From the NCBI RefSeq assembly GCF_016586355.1, contig NZ_BLYI01000031.1:62001-126000 (forward strand): a stretch of DNA of 64,000 nt, read 5' to 3'. The translations under genes and the position numbers were made by a program. The DNA comes from Anaerostipes butyraticus. Lineage in GTDB: Bacteria > Bacillota > Clostridia > Lachnospirales > Lachnospiraceae. The notes beneath the pieces were generated by a model. The model was not told where the DNA came from. It worked only from the letters and a program-made list of their open reading frames with translations, and ran no database searches. Of the stretch, positions 27,763-36,846 are shown piece by piece (position 1 is the stretch's first letter; every line of letters starts with the position of its first letter).

Positions 27763-28033
27763 TAAGATAGAAAAACAGGAGGAAGGACGGCTTTATTTAT
27801 GGAAAGAAGCCTTCTTTCTGCTTTTTTGCACAATCTATAATTTAAATCGGTATTTTGCGTATAGATTGAAATCCCTCCATAACCACTCTCCATGATGGCC
27901 TGGACCATCGATTTTCATTTTCAAAAACATGTCTCAAAAAGAAACAAAAAAAAGAACATTTTCAATGAAAAAATTTTTTCATGAAAATGCTCCTGTTTCA
28001 TCTTTCATTTCATCTCAGATTCAAATTTAATTT
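27763..28033. other. Intergenic region with weak hairpins, no gene seen
   Basis: This stretch separates a plus-strand gene from converging minus-strand genes. At 27805-27840 a GGCTT/AAGCC stem is followed by TTTTTT, a possible terminator for the plus gene. The part at 27840-27940 shows no ORF with a ribosome binding site, no promoter and no repeat that I can support. Confidence 0.5.
27957..27989 (-). terminator. Terminator hairpin downstream of the 51-aa gene
   Basis: CATTTTCA-A-TGAAAAAA (27957-27973) pairs with TTTTTTCATGAAAATG (27974-27989) apart from one bulged A. On the minus strand it is followed by TTCTTTTTTTTG, so it can terminate the small gene at 28034-28189. Confidence 0.6.
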
Positions 28034-28189
28034 TTAGAAACTCAGATATTTTTTCTTTTTCAGGAGATTTGCGCCTGAGGCGATCAGAAGAACCCCGGCT
28101 GCAATACCAAAACAGATGGAAAGGATTCCTAAGATCAGACTGCTGGCTCCTGAATGTTTCATTGTCAAATAAATTTTTTCCGTCTCCAT
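28034..28189 (-). CDS. Small single-span membrane protein, 51 aa
   Basis: The frame from ATG 28189 to TAA 28034 encodes 51 residues beginning METEKIYLTMKHSGAS, with one strong hydrophobic segment (about 18-40, a LILGILSICFGIAAGVLLIAS-like core) and a basic end LLKKKKYLSF. A GGAGG lies 9 bases before the ATG, a TTGTAC-17-TATAGT promoter lies upstream and a hairpin terminator lies downstream, so it looks like a complete transcription unit. I do not recognise a family. It could also be the remnant of a longer membrane protein. Confidence 0.65.
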   Translation of the reverse strand: METEKIYLTMKHSGASSLILGILSICFGIAAGVLLIASGANLLKKKKYLSF

Positions 28190-28229
28190 GTTGCTGGACC
28201 TCCATTTTCCTTTTTATGTTATGTATAAT

Positions 28230-28258
28230 ACTATACAGCTTTCTATTGTTCTGTACAA
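28230..28258 (-). promoter_or_regulatory. Promoter of the 51-aa membrane protein gene
   Basis: On the minus strand TTGTAC (28253-28258) and TATAGT (28230-28235) are 17 bases apart. The -10 is about 40 bases before the start codon. Confidence 0.65.
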
Positions 28259-28262
28259 GGAT

Positions 28263-28802
28263 TTACTGCTGATTTAACAGTCTTTTCCGCTCTTTCCAGT
28301 CCGGAAGGAATTTTGTCATCAGCTGATGGAATCTTGTATTATGACTGGGTTCCAGCAAATGACAAAGTTCGTGGACGACCACATATTCAATGCAGTCATC
28401 TGGATATACAGCCAGCTGAAGATTGATCCGAATCCGGCCGGTCTTTGTACTGCAGCTGCCCCAGATGGTCTTCATACTGCGAAGTGTGAAACTTTGCGCA
28501 TGTACTCCCATGACCGGTTCCCATTTTTCGGAAAACTGATGGATTTTCTCCATAAGTAAATTTTTTTGTTCATCCGTGATCACAGCGGAAAAGTGAGATG
28601 ACTTCTTACGGATCATCTTCTCGTGATTTTTCACGATCCAGTCTGATTTTTTCTGGATAAAATCAAGGATCACTTCTTCTCCTGCCCGCTTTGGAGCAGT
28701 GATCAGGATATCACCGTTGGGCGGTTTTATGTAAATATTAATGTTTTTGATGGATCTCCGGTCAATTCTGGCCGGAATGCCGCAAATCTGTATTTCTTTC
28801 AT
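28263..28802 (-). CDS. YgjP/M48-like zinc metallopeptidase (DUF45)
   Basis: This 179-aa protein is a YgjP-type (WLM/DUF45) zincin. The motif VVHELCHLLEPSHNTRF holds HExxH and the third His ligand. The upstream TIWGSCSTKTGRIRINLQL segment is also characteristic. Members are usually annotated as metal-dependent hydrolases linked to type I restriction or stand-alone; the substrate is unknown. It is the last gene of the minus-strand series that includes the UbiB kinase, 18 bases after it. Confidence 0.88.
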   Translation of the reverse strand: MKEIQICGIPARIDRRSIKNINIYIKPPNGDILITAPKRAGEEVILDFIQKKSDWIVKNHEKMIRKKSSHFSAVITDEQKNLLMEKIHQFSEKWEPVMGVHAQSFTLRSMKTIWGSCSTKTGRIRINLQLAVYPDDCIEYVVVHELCHLLEPSHNTRFHQLMTKFLPDWKERKRLLNQQ

Positions 28803-28820
28803 GTTTCGTTCCTTCTGCTG

Positions 28821-30425
28821 CTACTTCTTCTTCCGCCTCAGAATCATGGATATCAAAAGATACAGCATGAAAATTCCGCCGAGGCAGAAACCGGCAAACG
28901 CAAGCCATGGCATATGAAAAATCTGAGGACTGATGTCTGTCAGACACAAGATGGCTGAACTGCACCAGAAAACCGCCGCAAGAACCGTCAGGATCAGATG
29001 ATTGATATGATGTCCCATCTCCTCTTTGAGGCCTCTTGTCTCTGATGATTCCAGGTTAATGCGAATCTGTCCGTTTTTTGTAATGTTCAAAAGATCAGAC
29101 AGCTGAGCCGGAATTTCCAGCGATTTTTTTGATGAAGAATAAATATCTCTCAGACTGTGCCTGAGTTCCTTTTTTATATCAAATTCCTTTGCCATAATGG
29201 CAGACATATGCGTCGTCAGAATCTGAAGCATATTGACTTTTGGAGAACAGATTTTCAAAGTTCCTTCCATGGTGATCATGCTTCTGGCCAGAAGTGTAAT
29301 GTCTGATGGTACAGAGATCTCATGGGTTTTCAAAAGATCCAGAAAATCTTCCATCAGCTCTCCTACATTCATGGTTCCAAAATCCATATTCATATAGCGG
29401 CCGACCAGATCGTCCAGATCTGTATAAAGCTGAGCATGATTGATTTTATGCTTTGGGGTGCCAAAAGACAAAAAAGCATTCTTAAGCTCATAAATATCAT
29501 TTTTTAAAATGGCGGAAATCGCTCTCTTCAAGATCGCTTTATAGTGATCTGACAGATGTCCTGCCATTCCCAGATCCAGCCATGCGATCTTTCCATCGGA
29601 AATCCAAAGATTTCCAGGATGAGGATCGGCATGAAAAAAGCCGTCTTCCAAAATCTGCTTACAGAAATTCTCAGCGGCCTTTTCCCCGATTTCCAGCATA
29701 TCATATCCTAATTCCTCCAGAGACGCCGTCTGATCAATCTGGATTCCATCGATATAACTCATAACGAGAAGTCTGCAGCTGGAATACTCACGGTATACTT
29801 TCGGACAGGTGATATAAGAAATCTCTTTCTGATTGTTATAAAACAGCTCCAGATGATCGGCTTCTTTAAAGAAATCCATCTCTTCTTTCGTTGTCTCCCA
29901 CATCTCATCGATAATACCGCGAAAATCAATCAGGTCTCCGGTGCCTGCCGCAAAATTCAGAAGCCCGGAAGCCTTTTTTATCAGGGCAATGTCCTGCGCC
30001 ATGGTCTCTTTAATCCCGGGACGCTGAACTTTCAGGACCACAGGTTCTCCCGTTTTTAAAACAGCTTTATGCACCTGTGCAATGGATGCGGATCCAAGAG
30101 GTCTGGAATCAATCTGAAGGAAAACCTGCTCCGGCGGTTCCCCCAGCTCTTGTTCCAGTACCCCAAGAATCACATCAAACGGAAGAGGTTTTACATCGGT
30201 TCTCAATCTTGAGAGCTGTTTACAATACTTTTCCGGGATCATGTCAGAACGCATGGACATGATCTGCCCAAGTTTCACATAAGTAGGTCCCAAATCCTCC
30301 AGGATTGCGCAAAGTTTATCCGGCTGGATTCCCTGGGTAATGTGATATCGTTTCAGTACAGATAAAATCTCTCGGAGACGTCCTTTGGAATTATGCTCTT
30401 TGGTGTTTTTTTCTTCCTGTTTCAT
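28821..30425 (-). CDS. UbiB/AarF (ABC1) atypical protein kinase
   Basis: This 534-aa protein belongs to the UbiB family. It has the KxGQ motif region (YVKLGQIMSMRSDMIP), the alanine-rich SASIAQVHKA loop, VVLKVQRPG with the ATP-binding lysine, the catalytic HADPHPGN and the LDLG metal-binding motif. Two membrane segments are at the C-terminus (about 475-530), ending in RRKKK. In other bacteria the family supports ubiquinone synthesis or lipid handling; this organism probably makes no ubiquinone, so the role is unknown. A phasin-like gene precedes it by 9 bases. Confidence 0.92.
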   Translation of the reverse strand: MKQEEKNTKEHNSKGRLREILSVLKRYHITQGIQPDKLCAILEDLGPTYVKLGQIMSMRSDMIPEKYCKQLSRLRTDVKPLPFDVILGVLEQELGEPPEQVFLQIDSRPLGSASIAQVHKAVLKTGEPVVLKVQRPGIKETMAQDIALIKKASGLLNFAAGTGDLIDFRGIIDEMWETTKEEMDFFKEADHLELFYNNQKEISYITCPKVYREYSSCRLLVMSYIDGIQIDQTASLEELGYDMLEIGEKAAENFCKQILEDGFFHADPHPGNLWISDGKIAWLDLGMAGHLSDHYKAILKRAISAILKNDIYELKNAFLSFGTPKHKINHAQLYTDLDDLVGRYMNMDFGTMNVGELMEDFLDLLKTHEISVPSDITLLARSMITMEGTLKICSPKVNMLQILTTHMSAIMAKEFDIKKELRHSLRDIYSSSKKSLEIPAQLSDLLNITKNGQIRINLESSETRGLKEEMGHHINHLILTVLAAVFWCSSAILCLTDISPQIFHMPWLAFAGFCLGGIFMLYLLISMILRRKKK

Positions 30426-30434
30426 GATGCATCC

Positions 30435-30782
30435 TTACGCTTCCGTGGAATGACCGTCCTCTTCTTTTTCTTCTGCTTTGTTTTTATTGGCTGCTTCTAC
30501 TTCTGCAATTCGTTCTTTTAATTTCTGAAGTTCTTCTGCAGACATATTCTCTACAGAATCAAAGGCATCACTGAAATTCTTGGTTACATTGACAGAAACA
30601 TGCTCTTTTATTTTATCCTTCGCATTGCGCTTAAGCTCTTCATTGAATCCCCTGCCCTGTTCTACCGTAAGTTCTCCTTTTTCTACCAGTTTGTCAATGA
30701 TATCTTTGGTTGTTTCTGCTGTTGTGGCGGCGGCACCTACGCCGGCCAGAAATATCTTTTTTACTCCTTCTCCGAATTCCAT
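30435..30782 (-). CDS. Phasin-like helical protein
   Basis: This 115-aa protein has an N-terminal GVKKIFLAGVGAAATTAETTKDIIDKLVEKGELT segment and then a long amphipathic coiled coil with VNVTKNF and EELQKLKERIAEVEAANK, ending in a charged tail. This is the pattern of the phasin (PhaF/PhaI-like) superfamily. No polyhydroxyalkanoate synthase is in the window, and such proteins beside UbiB kinases are common in clostridia, so a role with the kinase rather than storage granules is plausible but unproven. Confidence 0.75.
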   Translation of the reverse strand: MEFGEGVKKIFLAGVGAAATTAETTKDIIDKLVEKGELTVEQGRGFNEELKRNAKDKIKEHVSVNVTKNFSDAFDSVENMSAEELQKLKERIAEVEAANKNKAEEKEEDGHSTEA

Positions 30783-30837
30783 AGGTCATCCTTCCTTTCT
30801 TTGAAATCTGCTGTTTTTTGTTACTTCTATTTTAGCA

Positions 30838-31278
30838 TTAAAGATTCTCAAGGACAATGGTAAAAGGTCCGTCATTGATCAGAGAAACCTGCATTTCGGC
30901 GCCAAATTCTCCGGTTTCTACAACCGGTATTTCCTTTTTGCACTGCCGGATCATGTATTCATACAATGCTTCTGCCGCTGCAGGATCTCCTGCCTCGATA
31001 AAGCTCGGACGGTTTCCTTTTCTGCAGTTTGCATATAACGTAAACTGTGACACCAGAAGAAGCTGACCGCCTACATCTTTCAGGGAAAGGTTTGTCTTCC
31101 CATTCTCATCTTCAAAAATGCGCAGTCCCAGCATTTTTCGGATATATTTATCTGCAGTTTCTTCTGTATCCTCTTTCCCTACACCGATCAGAACAAGAAA
31201 TCCTTTTTGAATCTTTCCAATTACATTTTCCTGAACTGAGACAGACGCCTCGCTGACACGCTGAATTACTAATTTCAT
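30838..31278 (-). CDS. dtd: D-aminoacyl-tRNA deacylase
   Basis: This 146-aa enzyme hydrolyses D-amino acids mischarged to tRNA. The active-site motifs are [17 protein letters not shown] in the middle and [10 protein letters not shown] at the C-terminus. Length is typical. It starts three bases after ttcA, in a minus-strand operon with ttcA and a GNAT gene. Confidence 0.96.
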   Translation of the reverse strand: MKLVIQRVSEASVSVQENVIGKIQKGFLVLIGVGKEDTEETADKYIRKMLGLRIFEDENGKTNLSLKDVGGQLLLVSQFTLYANCRKGNRPSFIEAGDPAAAEALYEYMIRQCKKEIPVVETGEFGAEMQVSLINDGPFTIVLENL

Positions 31279-31281
31279 AAT

Positions 31282-32037
31282 TTACTTCTCCTTCTTTTTC
31301 TCTCGTTTTCTTGGGGGATTTTTCGGCGGCCATCCTTTCAGATCCGCATTTACGATTGCCTGGAACATATGATCCCTGGCGCCCGGATGATCCTGATCCA
31401 GTTTTCGGATCAGCTGTTTTGCATATTCCCTCTTTGTATTGCCGTCCATAGGACATGGGCTTTTGGCAACAGGGAGTTCCATTTTGTTCTGGAATCCGAT
31501 GATATCTTCTTCATTCATATACATCAGCGGCCGAATCACCGTAAGATCCATCCGGTCCAGATAGGTAACCGGTGAGAAACAGTGAATCCGGCTCTCAAAA
31601 ATCATGGACATCATCAGGGTTTCTACCATATCCGCTTTATGGTGTCCATAGGCGACTTTATTGCATCCCAGTTCTTTTATCTTTTCATTTAACGCGCCTT
31701 TCCGCATTTTTGCACAGAGAGAGCAGGGATTGGTCTCTTTGCGTTTTTCAAATACAATATCCGCAATTTCAGTAGAAACGATCGTGTAAGGTACATTTAA
31801 TTTTTCACATAATTCCTGAATTTTATTCAGATGAAAATTGCCGAATCCTAAATCTACTGTGATAGCATGAATTTCAAAATGATTTGGATAAAAGATCCTT
31901 AAATGCGCCAGTGCGTATAATAAAGTCAAGCTGTCTTTTCCCCCGGAAATTCCCAGCGCAATGCGGTCTCCTTCTTCTATCATGCCGTAATCATCCACCG
32001 CTTTTCGAACACGGCTTAATACCTGCTGTAATTTCAA
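31282..32037 (-). CDS. ttcA: tRNA 2-thiocytidine synthetase-like PP-loop ATPase
   Basis: This 251-aa protein carries the PP-loop SGGKDSLTLL at about residues 30-39, the CSLCAKMRKG motif with two cysteines and SPCPMDGNTKREYA with a third, fitting the [4Fe-4S]-dependent TtcA group that makes 2-thiocytidine at tRNA position 32. The start is TTG 32037 with GAGGAGG about 8 bases upstream; no ATG fits better. TilS is excluded by the Cys motifs and length. Family assignment is solid, the modified base in this organism is inferred. Confidence 0.85.
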   Translation of the reverse strand: MKLQQVLSRVRKAVDDYGMIEEGDRIALGISGGKDSLTLLYALAHLRIFYPNHFEIHAITVDLGFGNFHLNKIQELCEKLNVPYTIVSTEIADIVFEKRKETNPCSLCAKMRKGALNEKIKELGCNKVAYGHHKADMVETLMMSMIFESRIHCFSPVTYLDRMDLTVIRPLMYMNEEDIIGFQNKMELPVAKSPCPMDGNTKREYAKQLIRKLDQDHPGARDHMFQAIVNADLKGWPPKNPPRKREKKKEK

Positions 32038-32052
32038 TTCTTTATCCTCCTC

Positions 32053-32649
32053 TTATTCTACAATGTCATTTAATATTGATTCAGGCAGAACGCCCTGCAG
32101 CGTCTCCTGATAACGAAAATCCGTCTGTACTCCCGAAAGAGGTGACTTTGTAATTCGAAAACCATACTGATAATATATGCTGACTGCCCGATAACTCCAG
32201 GTCTGTGTATGAAGAAACACAGCCTTCCCGGGATCTGTCCTGGAAAATAAAGAAAGAGCGTATGAAATGACTGCGTGTCCGATTCCTTTTCCCTGAACAT
32301 CCGGCGCTGTGCTGACCCAGTGGAGAATCGGCCAGTAACATCCGTTTTCTGTTTTCATCCATGCAGACGCCGTGGCACAGATTCTGTTATCTTCATCAAC
32401 GACAAAACACATTCGAAAAGGAAGCAGCCGGCGGTGCGGCAAAAAAACTTTTTGAAAATACGCAAGCGCTTCTTCCCTGGAAGAAAATTCTTTTACGGAA
32501 GTCTCCAGATCTGCCCATGCTGTTTCATCTCCTTCTTCATACATCTTAAAGGAATATCCATCTGGCAAATATGCGGGTTTCCATGTGGAAGCTGTGACGT
32601 GATCGGCTTTCATGATAATATCTGAATATGGCAGACTTTTCTCTAACAT
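32053..32649 (-). CDS. GNAT-family N-acetyltransferase
   Basis: This 198-aa protein has the GNAT core in its C-terminal half: AWMKTENGCYWPILHWVSTAPDVQGKGIGHAVISYAL, where VQGKGIG is the acetyl-CoA loop. The N-terminal 90 residues are less typical. GGAGAA is 10 bases upstream of the ATG. The substrate is unknown. It is the first gene of the run ending in the YgjP gene, 15 bases ahead of ttcA. Confidence 0.82.
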   Translation of the reverse strand: MLEKSLPYSDIIMKADHVTASTWKPAYLPDGYSFKMYEEGDETAWADLETSVKEFSSREEALAYFQKVFLPHRRLLPFRMCFVVDEDNRICATASAWMKTENGCYWPILHWVSTAPDVQGKGIGHAVISYALSLFSRTDPGKAVFLHTQTWSYRAVSIYYQYGFRITKSPLSGVQTDFRYQETLQGVLPESILNDIVE

Positions 32650-32680
32650 CTTAATTCTCCGGTTTTCTCAAATGAAAGAA

Positions 32681-32710
32681 AAGGCCAGGGATGTTAAAAT
32701 CTCTGACCTT
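32681..32710 (-). terminator. Terminator after ilvC
   Basis: On the minus strand AAGGTCAGAGA pairs with TCCCTGGCCTT (32681-32710) with one mismatch and a wobble, followed by TTCTTTCATTT. Confidence 0.7.
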
Positions 32711-32735
32711 CTATGTATTACAAGCTCTGAAAATC

Positions 32736-33803
<1,068 letters not shown>

Positions 33804-33837
33804 TTAGCGTAATTGATACTGCCGGATTCAGCCGCTG

Positions 33838-34335
33838 CTAAAAAGAAGCTACGGTTGTATCCCCTCTGGTCAGACCAGTTGCTCCGGTGCGAACCAGTTC
33901 CAAAATTTCAAAATCGTTGATCAGATTGATAAAAGCTTCAATCTTGCTTACATTTCCTGTAAGTTCCATCATCAGAGTATCTGAAGAGACATCTACAACC
34001 TTGGCTCTGAAAATATCAGCGATCGTGATAATCTCCTGCTTCTCTGCTTTGGAAGCCCGGACTTTGATAAGAATCAGTTCTCTGCAGACGGATTCATTCT
34101 GCTTCAGTTCGAAAATCTTAACGACATCCTCCAGCTTGGACAGCTGGTTTTTAATCTGAAGAAGAATCATATCGTCTCCGCTTACCGCAATCGTCATCCG
34201 GGTGAACTTCTCGTTCTGTGTCGGACTTGCGGTAATACTGTCAATATTATATCCGCGTCTTGTAAAAAGCCCGGATACACGGCTCAGAACACCAGGAGTA
34301 TTCTCAACCAAAATAGAAAGAACTATCTGTTTCAC
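33838..34335 (-). CDS. ilvN: Acetolactate synthase small (regulatory) subunit
   Basis: This 165-aa ACT-domain protein gives valine feedback control to acetolactate synthase. The N-terminal ACT segment LVENTPGVLSRVSGLFTRRGYNIDSI and VSSDTLMMELTG in the second half are typical. The start is GTG 34335 with AAGGATG upstream. It has a near-consensus promoter, then ilvC follows. The catalytic subunit ilvB must be elsewhere in the genome. Confidence 0.95.
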   Translation of the reverse strand: MKQIVLSILVENTPGVLSRVSGLFTRRGYNIDSITASPTQNEKFTRMTIAVSGDDMILLQIKNQLSKLEDVVKIFELKQNESVCRELILIKVRASKAEKQEIITIADIFRAKVVDVSSDTLMMELTGNVSKIEAFINLINDFEILELVRTGATGLTRGDTTVASF

Positions 34336-34395
34336 TTAATTCACATCCTTTTCTCAGATGTAATGTATACATACACCACATTCATATTGTCTTTT

Positions 34396-34424
34396 ATTCT
34401 ACCAATTCTGCATATATGTGTCAA
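34396..34424 (-). promoter_or_regulatory. Promoter of ilvN-ilvC
   Basis: On the minus strand TTGACA (34419-34424) and TAGAAT (34396-34401) are separated by 17 bases. The leader to the GTG is about 55 bases with no T-box or attenuator visible. Confidence 0.85.
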
Positions 34425-34520
34425 GAAGCGATTCTGCCAAAGCCAGGAAAGAATTCTGTTTTGCAGGATTCTCCGCCTGCGGCAGGCCGCATGGGAGGCA
34501 TTTTTCTTTCAATTTCCTGT

Positions 34521-34551
34521 GAAATAAAAATCCCCCGCAGAGGCGCGGGGG
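34521..34551 (-). terminator. Terminator after the LCP-family gene
   Basis: CCCCCGC and GCGGGGG (34532-34538 with 34545-34551) form a GC-rich stem, followed on the minus strand by ATTTTTATTT. Confidence 0.92.
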
Positions 34552-34566
34552 ACAAAACAATTTCTA

Positions 34567-35808
34567 TTACTCCTGCTCTTCCGGCTGCTGCGGAGCCGCT
34601 GTCGTTGCGGGCGCTGCTGTCGTTGCAGGGGCCGTTGTTGCTTCTGTCTGACGTTCCGTCGTGCTTCTTGTAGATCTGGTAGCAGACGTTGCCGAAGTGC
34701 TTCGATAAGCTCTTCTCGTAGAATACGTAGAGGCAGACGTACTCCTCGTAGACGATGTAGTGCCTGAAGTACTCGACGTTGAAGATGAGGATGATCTTGA
34801 ATATCCAAATGTTTCAACATTGGATGTGCCTCCGTATTCTTTGGCCCAGTCTTTTTCGGAACCTTTATTGAAAAGGAAGTATTCCAGTGCCGCTTTATTG
34901 GCATCGAAATTAATGAAAAATACAAACATATTACTCTGTGCACGGCCTTGTACATAGGTGCCTTCCAGAGGAATTCTCTGCTGGTCAATTTCAGTTGTTC
35001 CCAGAGAAATCACTTTTGTCACAAGACTCTTAAGATAACTTGCATCCATATCTGTAGAGACATCTGATAATGCATCCAGTGCGATATCCGCAATCTTCGT
35101 CGGACTCTGATCCAGAACTTTGTTCAGCGCTGCCTGAAGCACAGCACGCTGGCGTCCGGTACGTCCGAAGTCGCCGTCACCGTATTTCTGGGAAACGACA
35201 TGACGGATCCGGGAATATCCCAGTGCCTGATTACCATTTAATATCTGTTTTCCTGCTTTTACATTTCGATATTTTGCCTTGGAAATATAGTTGGTGGAAT
35301 TTAAATATTCTGCTTCTTTTTCTTCCAGTGAGATCTCGATTCCTCCAACTTTGTCAATTACCTTCTCAAATGTTTCAAAATCAACAACACAGTATTTGTC
35401 AATCTTAATACCAAAATTCTTCGCGATTGTCTGATAAAGAAGTTCCACGCCGCCATATGCATATGCCGCGTTAAGCTTGTTATGTCCATGACCCGGAATC
35501 TCTACATAAATATCGCGCATCAGGGATGTAAGTTTCAGTTCCTTGGTATCCTGATTGATCGTTGCGATCATGATACTGTCAGAACGTCCATGGTCTCCTT
35601 TAATCGCTCCATGATCCGATCCGACTAAAAGTATATTGATGACATCGCTGTCGGATAACAGGTCATCTCCTACATCAACGCTGCTTAAGCTTTCCCCTGT
35701 ATTAATGGAAGCTTCCAGTCGTGCATCATAGTATCCTAAAACACTGCCGGCAGCAATGCCGATAATCAGAAAGATACTCAAGATGATCTTGAATTGTTTG
35801 ATTTTCAT
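34567..35808 (-). CDS. LytR-CpsA-Psr (LCP) family wall polymer transferase
   Basis: This 413-aa protein has a short cytoplasmic end, one membrane anchor (about 8-28) and an extracellular LCP domain (about 55-330) with LLVGSDHG, GRSDSIMIATIN, SLMRDIYVEIPGHGHNKLNAAYAYGG in pieces and SRIRHV. These enzymes attach teichoic acid-like or capsular polymers to peptidoglycan. The last 75-80 residues are a low-complexity S/T/R-rich tail ending in A/T/P repeats and EEQE, like a wall-spanning linker. ATG 35808 is chosen over upstream frames because AGGAGG is 6 bases before it. Confidence 0.92.
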   Translation of the reverse strand: MKIKQFKIILSIFLIIGIAAGSVLGYYDARLEASINTGESLSSVDVGDDLLSDSDVINILLVGSDHGAIKGDHGRSDSIMIATINQDTKELKLTSLMRDIYVEIPGHGHNKLNAAYAYGGVELLYQTIAKNFGIKIDKYCVVDFETFEKVIDKVGGIEISLEEKEAEYLNSTNYISKAKYRNVKAGKQILNGNQALGYSRIRHVVSQKYGDGDFGRTGRQRAVLQAALNKVLDQSPTKIADIALDALSDVSTDMDASYLKSLVTKVISLGTTEIDQQRIPLEGTYVQGRAQSNMFVFFINFDANKAALEYFLFNKGSEKDWAKEYGGTSNVETFGYSRSSSSSTSSTSGTTSSTRSTSASTYSTRRAYRSTSATSATRSTRSTTERQTEATTAPATTAAPATTAAPQQPEEQE

Positions 35809-35845
35809 TTGTGCCCTCCTCATTTCTCCTAATTCACAGTTCCAC

Positions 35846-35854
35846 ATTATAGCA
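35846..35854 (-). promoter_or_regulatory. Extended -10 promoter of the LCP gene
   Basis: TGCTATAAT on the minus strand (35846-35854) lies about 38 bases before the start codon. The -35 is weak. Confidence 0.55.
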
Positions 35855-35920
35855 TATTTTTGACAAAAACAGTAGACTATTTTATTAAGATTTCCTGAAG
35901 ATGTATATGCCGCGCTTTTT

Positions 35921-36832
35921 TTATGATTCCCAGTAAGCAGGATTCATAGTGATTTTCATAATAAACCACTGCGGAAGCCGGTGGTAGTTCCGGCCCAATT
36001 TATAGCCGATCAGCTTGCATCCGCTGTCCAGAATATATTTTGGAATCAGATAAATCTTTTTCTTTCGAATCAGATGCTTTAATGTGGAAAGGACCATCTT
36101 AACACCTTCGGATTCAGATTTGACTTTCAGGAACAATCCGCCGTAGTCAGTCTGGGAAACGGCCAGATCAAAGTTTCGGTGGAGCTGTTCCATTGCGGTA
36201 TAATCATGCCAGTGCCATACAACTGCGTCAGCAGCGTAGGCAATAGACATTCCGGCTTCGATCATTTTGGAAGCCATGATCATGTCTTCATTAAAAATTG
36301 TTTTGTGAATAAATCCTCCAAGGGCATCATATGCTTCTTTCCGGTATGCGCTGCAGACATTAGAACAGAAAAAAGTTTTAATGCCCAGTGTCGGAAGATC
36401 CTCTTTTGTCTTAATCCGGCTCTCCTTTGGATAATTAAAGATCCTCGTATAATATTCAATGTAATTTTTCTTCGGATCCGCGATTTGACGCCCATAAGCC
36501 GCGCTGACAGAAGGATTTTCAAATGATTTTAACAGATTCTCGATCAAAAACTGATCCTTCGGGATGGCATCATCTGTCATAAACATGATGATATCCGCGT
36601 CCGATAAAGACGCCCCGTAATCTCTCGTTTTTCCATGATCAAAATCTTTTTTTTCGATATGATAGACCTCCATCCCTTCATATAAGGATGGAAGATCTTC
36701 TGGGAAAAAAGTTTCTTCCGTATTGATAATAATAAGCCGGTCCGGTTTTCTTGTCTGCTGTGCCAGACGGCGCAGAGATTTTCGAAATTTTTCTCCGGGC
36801 TTATAGGTCGGAATGATCAAATCTGCTTTCAT
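35921..36832 (-). CDS. Glycosyltransferase family 2
   Basis: This 303-aa GT-A protein starts with DLIIPTYKPGEKFRKSLRRL and continues with DRLIIINTEE, FDHGKTRDYG, IIMFMTDDAIP (the metal-binding acidic pair) and FNEDMIMASKMIEAG. The C-terminus is amphipathic. It resembles rhamnosyltransferase-type GT2 enzymes of cell-surface glycan synthesis. It lies 14 bases after the topoisomerase gene and upstream of the LCP gene; a link with LCP-mediated glycan attachment is plausible. Sugar specificity is unknown. Confidence 0.85.
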   Translation of the reverse strand: MKADLIIPTYKPGEKFRKSLRRLAQQTRKPDRLIIINTEETFFPEDLPSLYEGMEVYHIEKKDFDHGKTRDYGASLSDADIIMFMTDDAIPKDQFLIENLLKSFENPSVSAAYGRQIADPKKNYIEYYTRIFNYPKESRIKTKEDLPTLGIKTFFCSNVCSAYRKEAYDALGGFIHKTIFNEDMIMASKMIEAGMSIAYAADAVVWHWHDYTAMEQLHRNFDLAVSQTDYGGLFLKVKSESEGVKMVLSTLKHLIRKKKIYLIPKYILDSGCKLIGYKLGRNYHRLPQWFIMKITMNPAYWES

Positions 36833-36846
36833 AGGACTCTCCTTTC

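Noticed and set aside
28005-28205. 66-codon minus-strand frame starting MEVQQHGDG
   Set aside because: It overlaps the 51-aa membrane protein gene in another frame, uses the Shine-Dalgarno region as its start and has no domain; the 51-aa frame has better signals.
30435-30782. Storage granule phasin showing PHA metabolism
   Set aside because: No PHA synthase, thiolase or reductase genes are nearby; the fold match alone does not support it.
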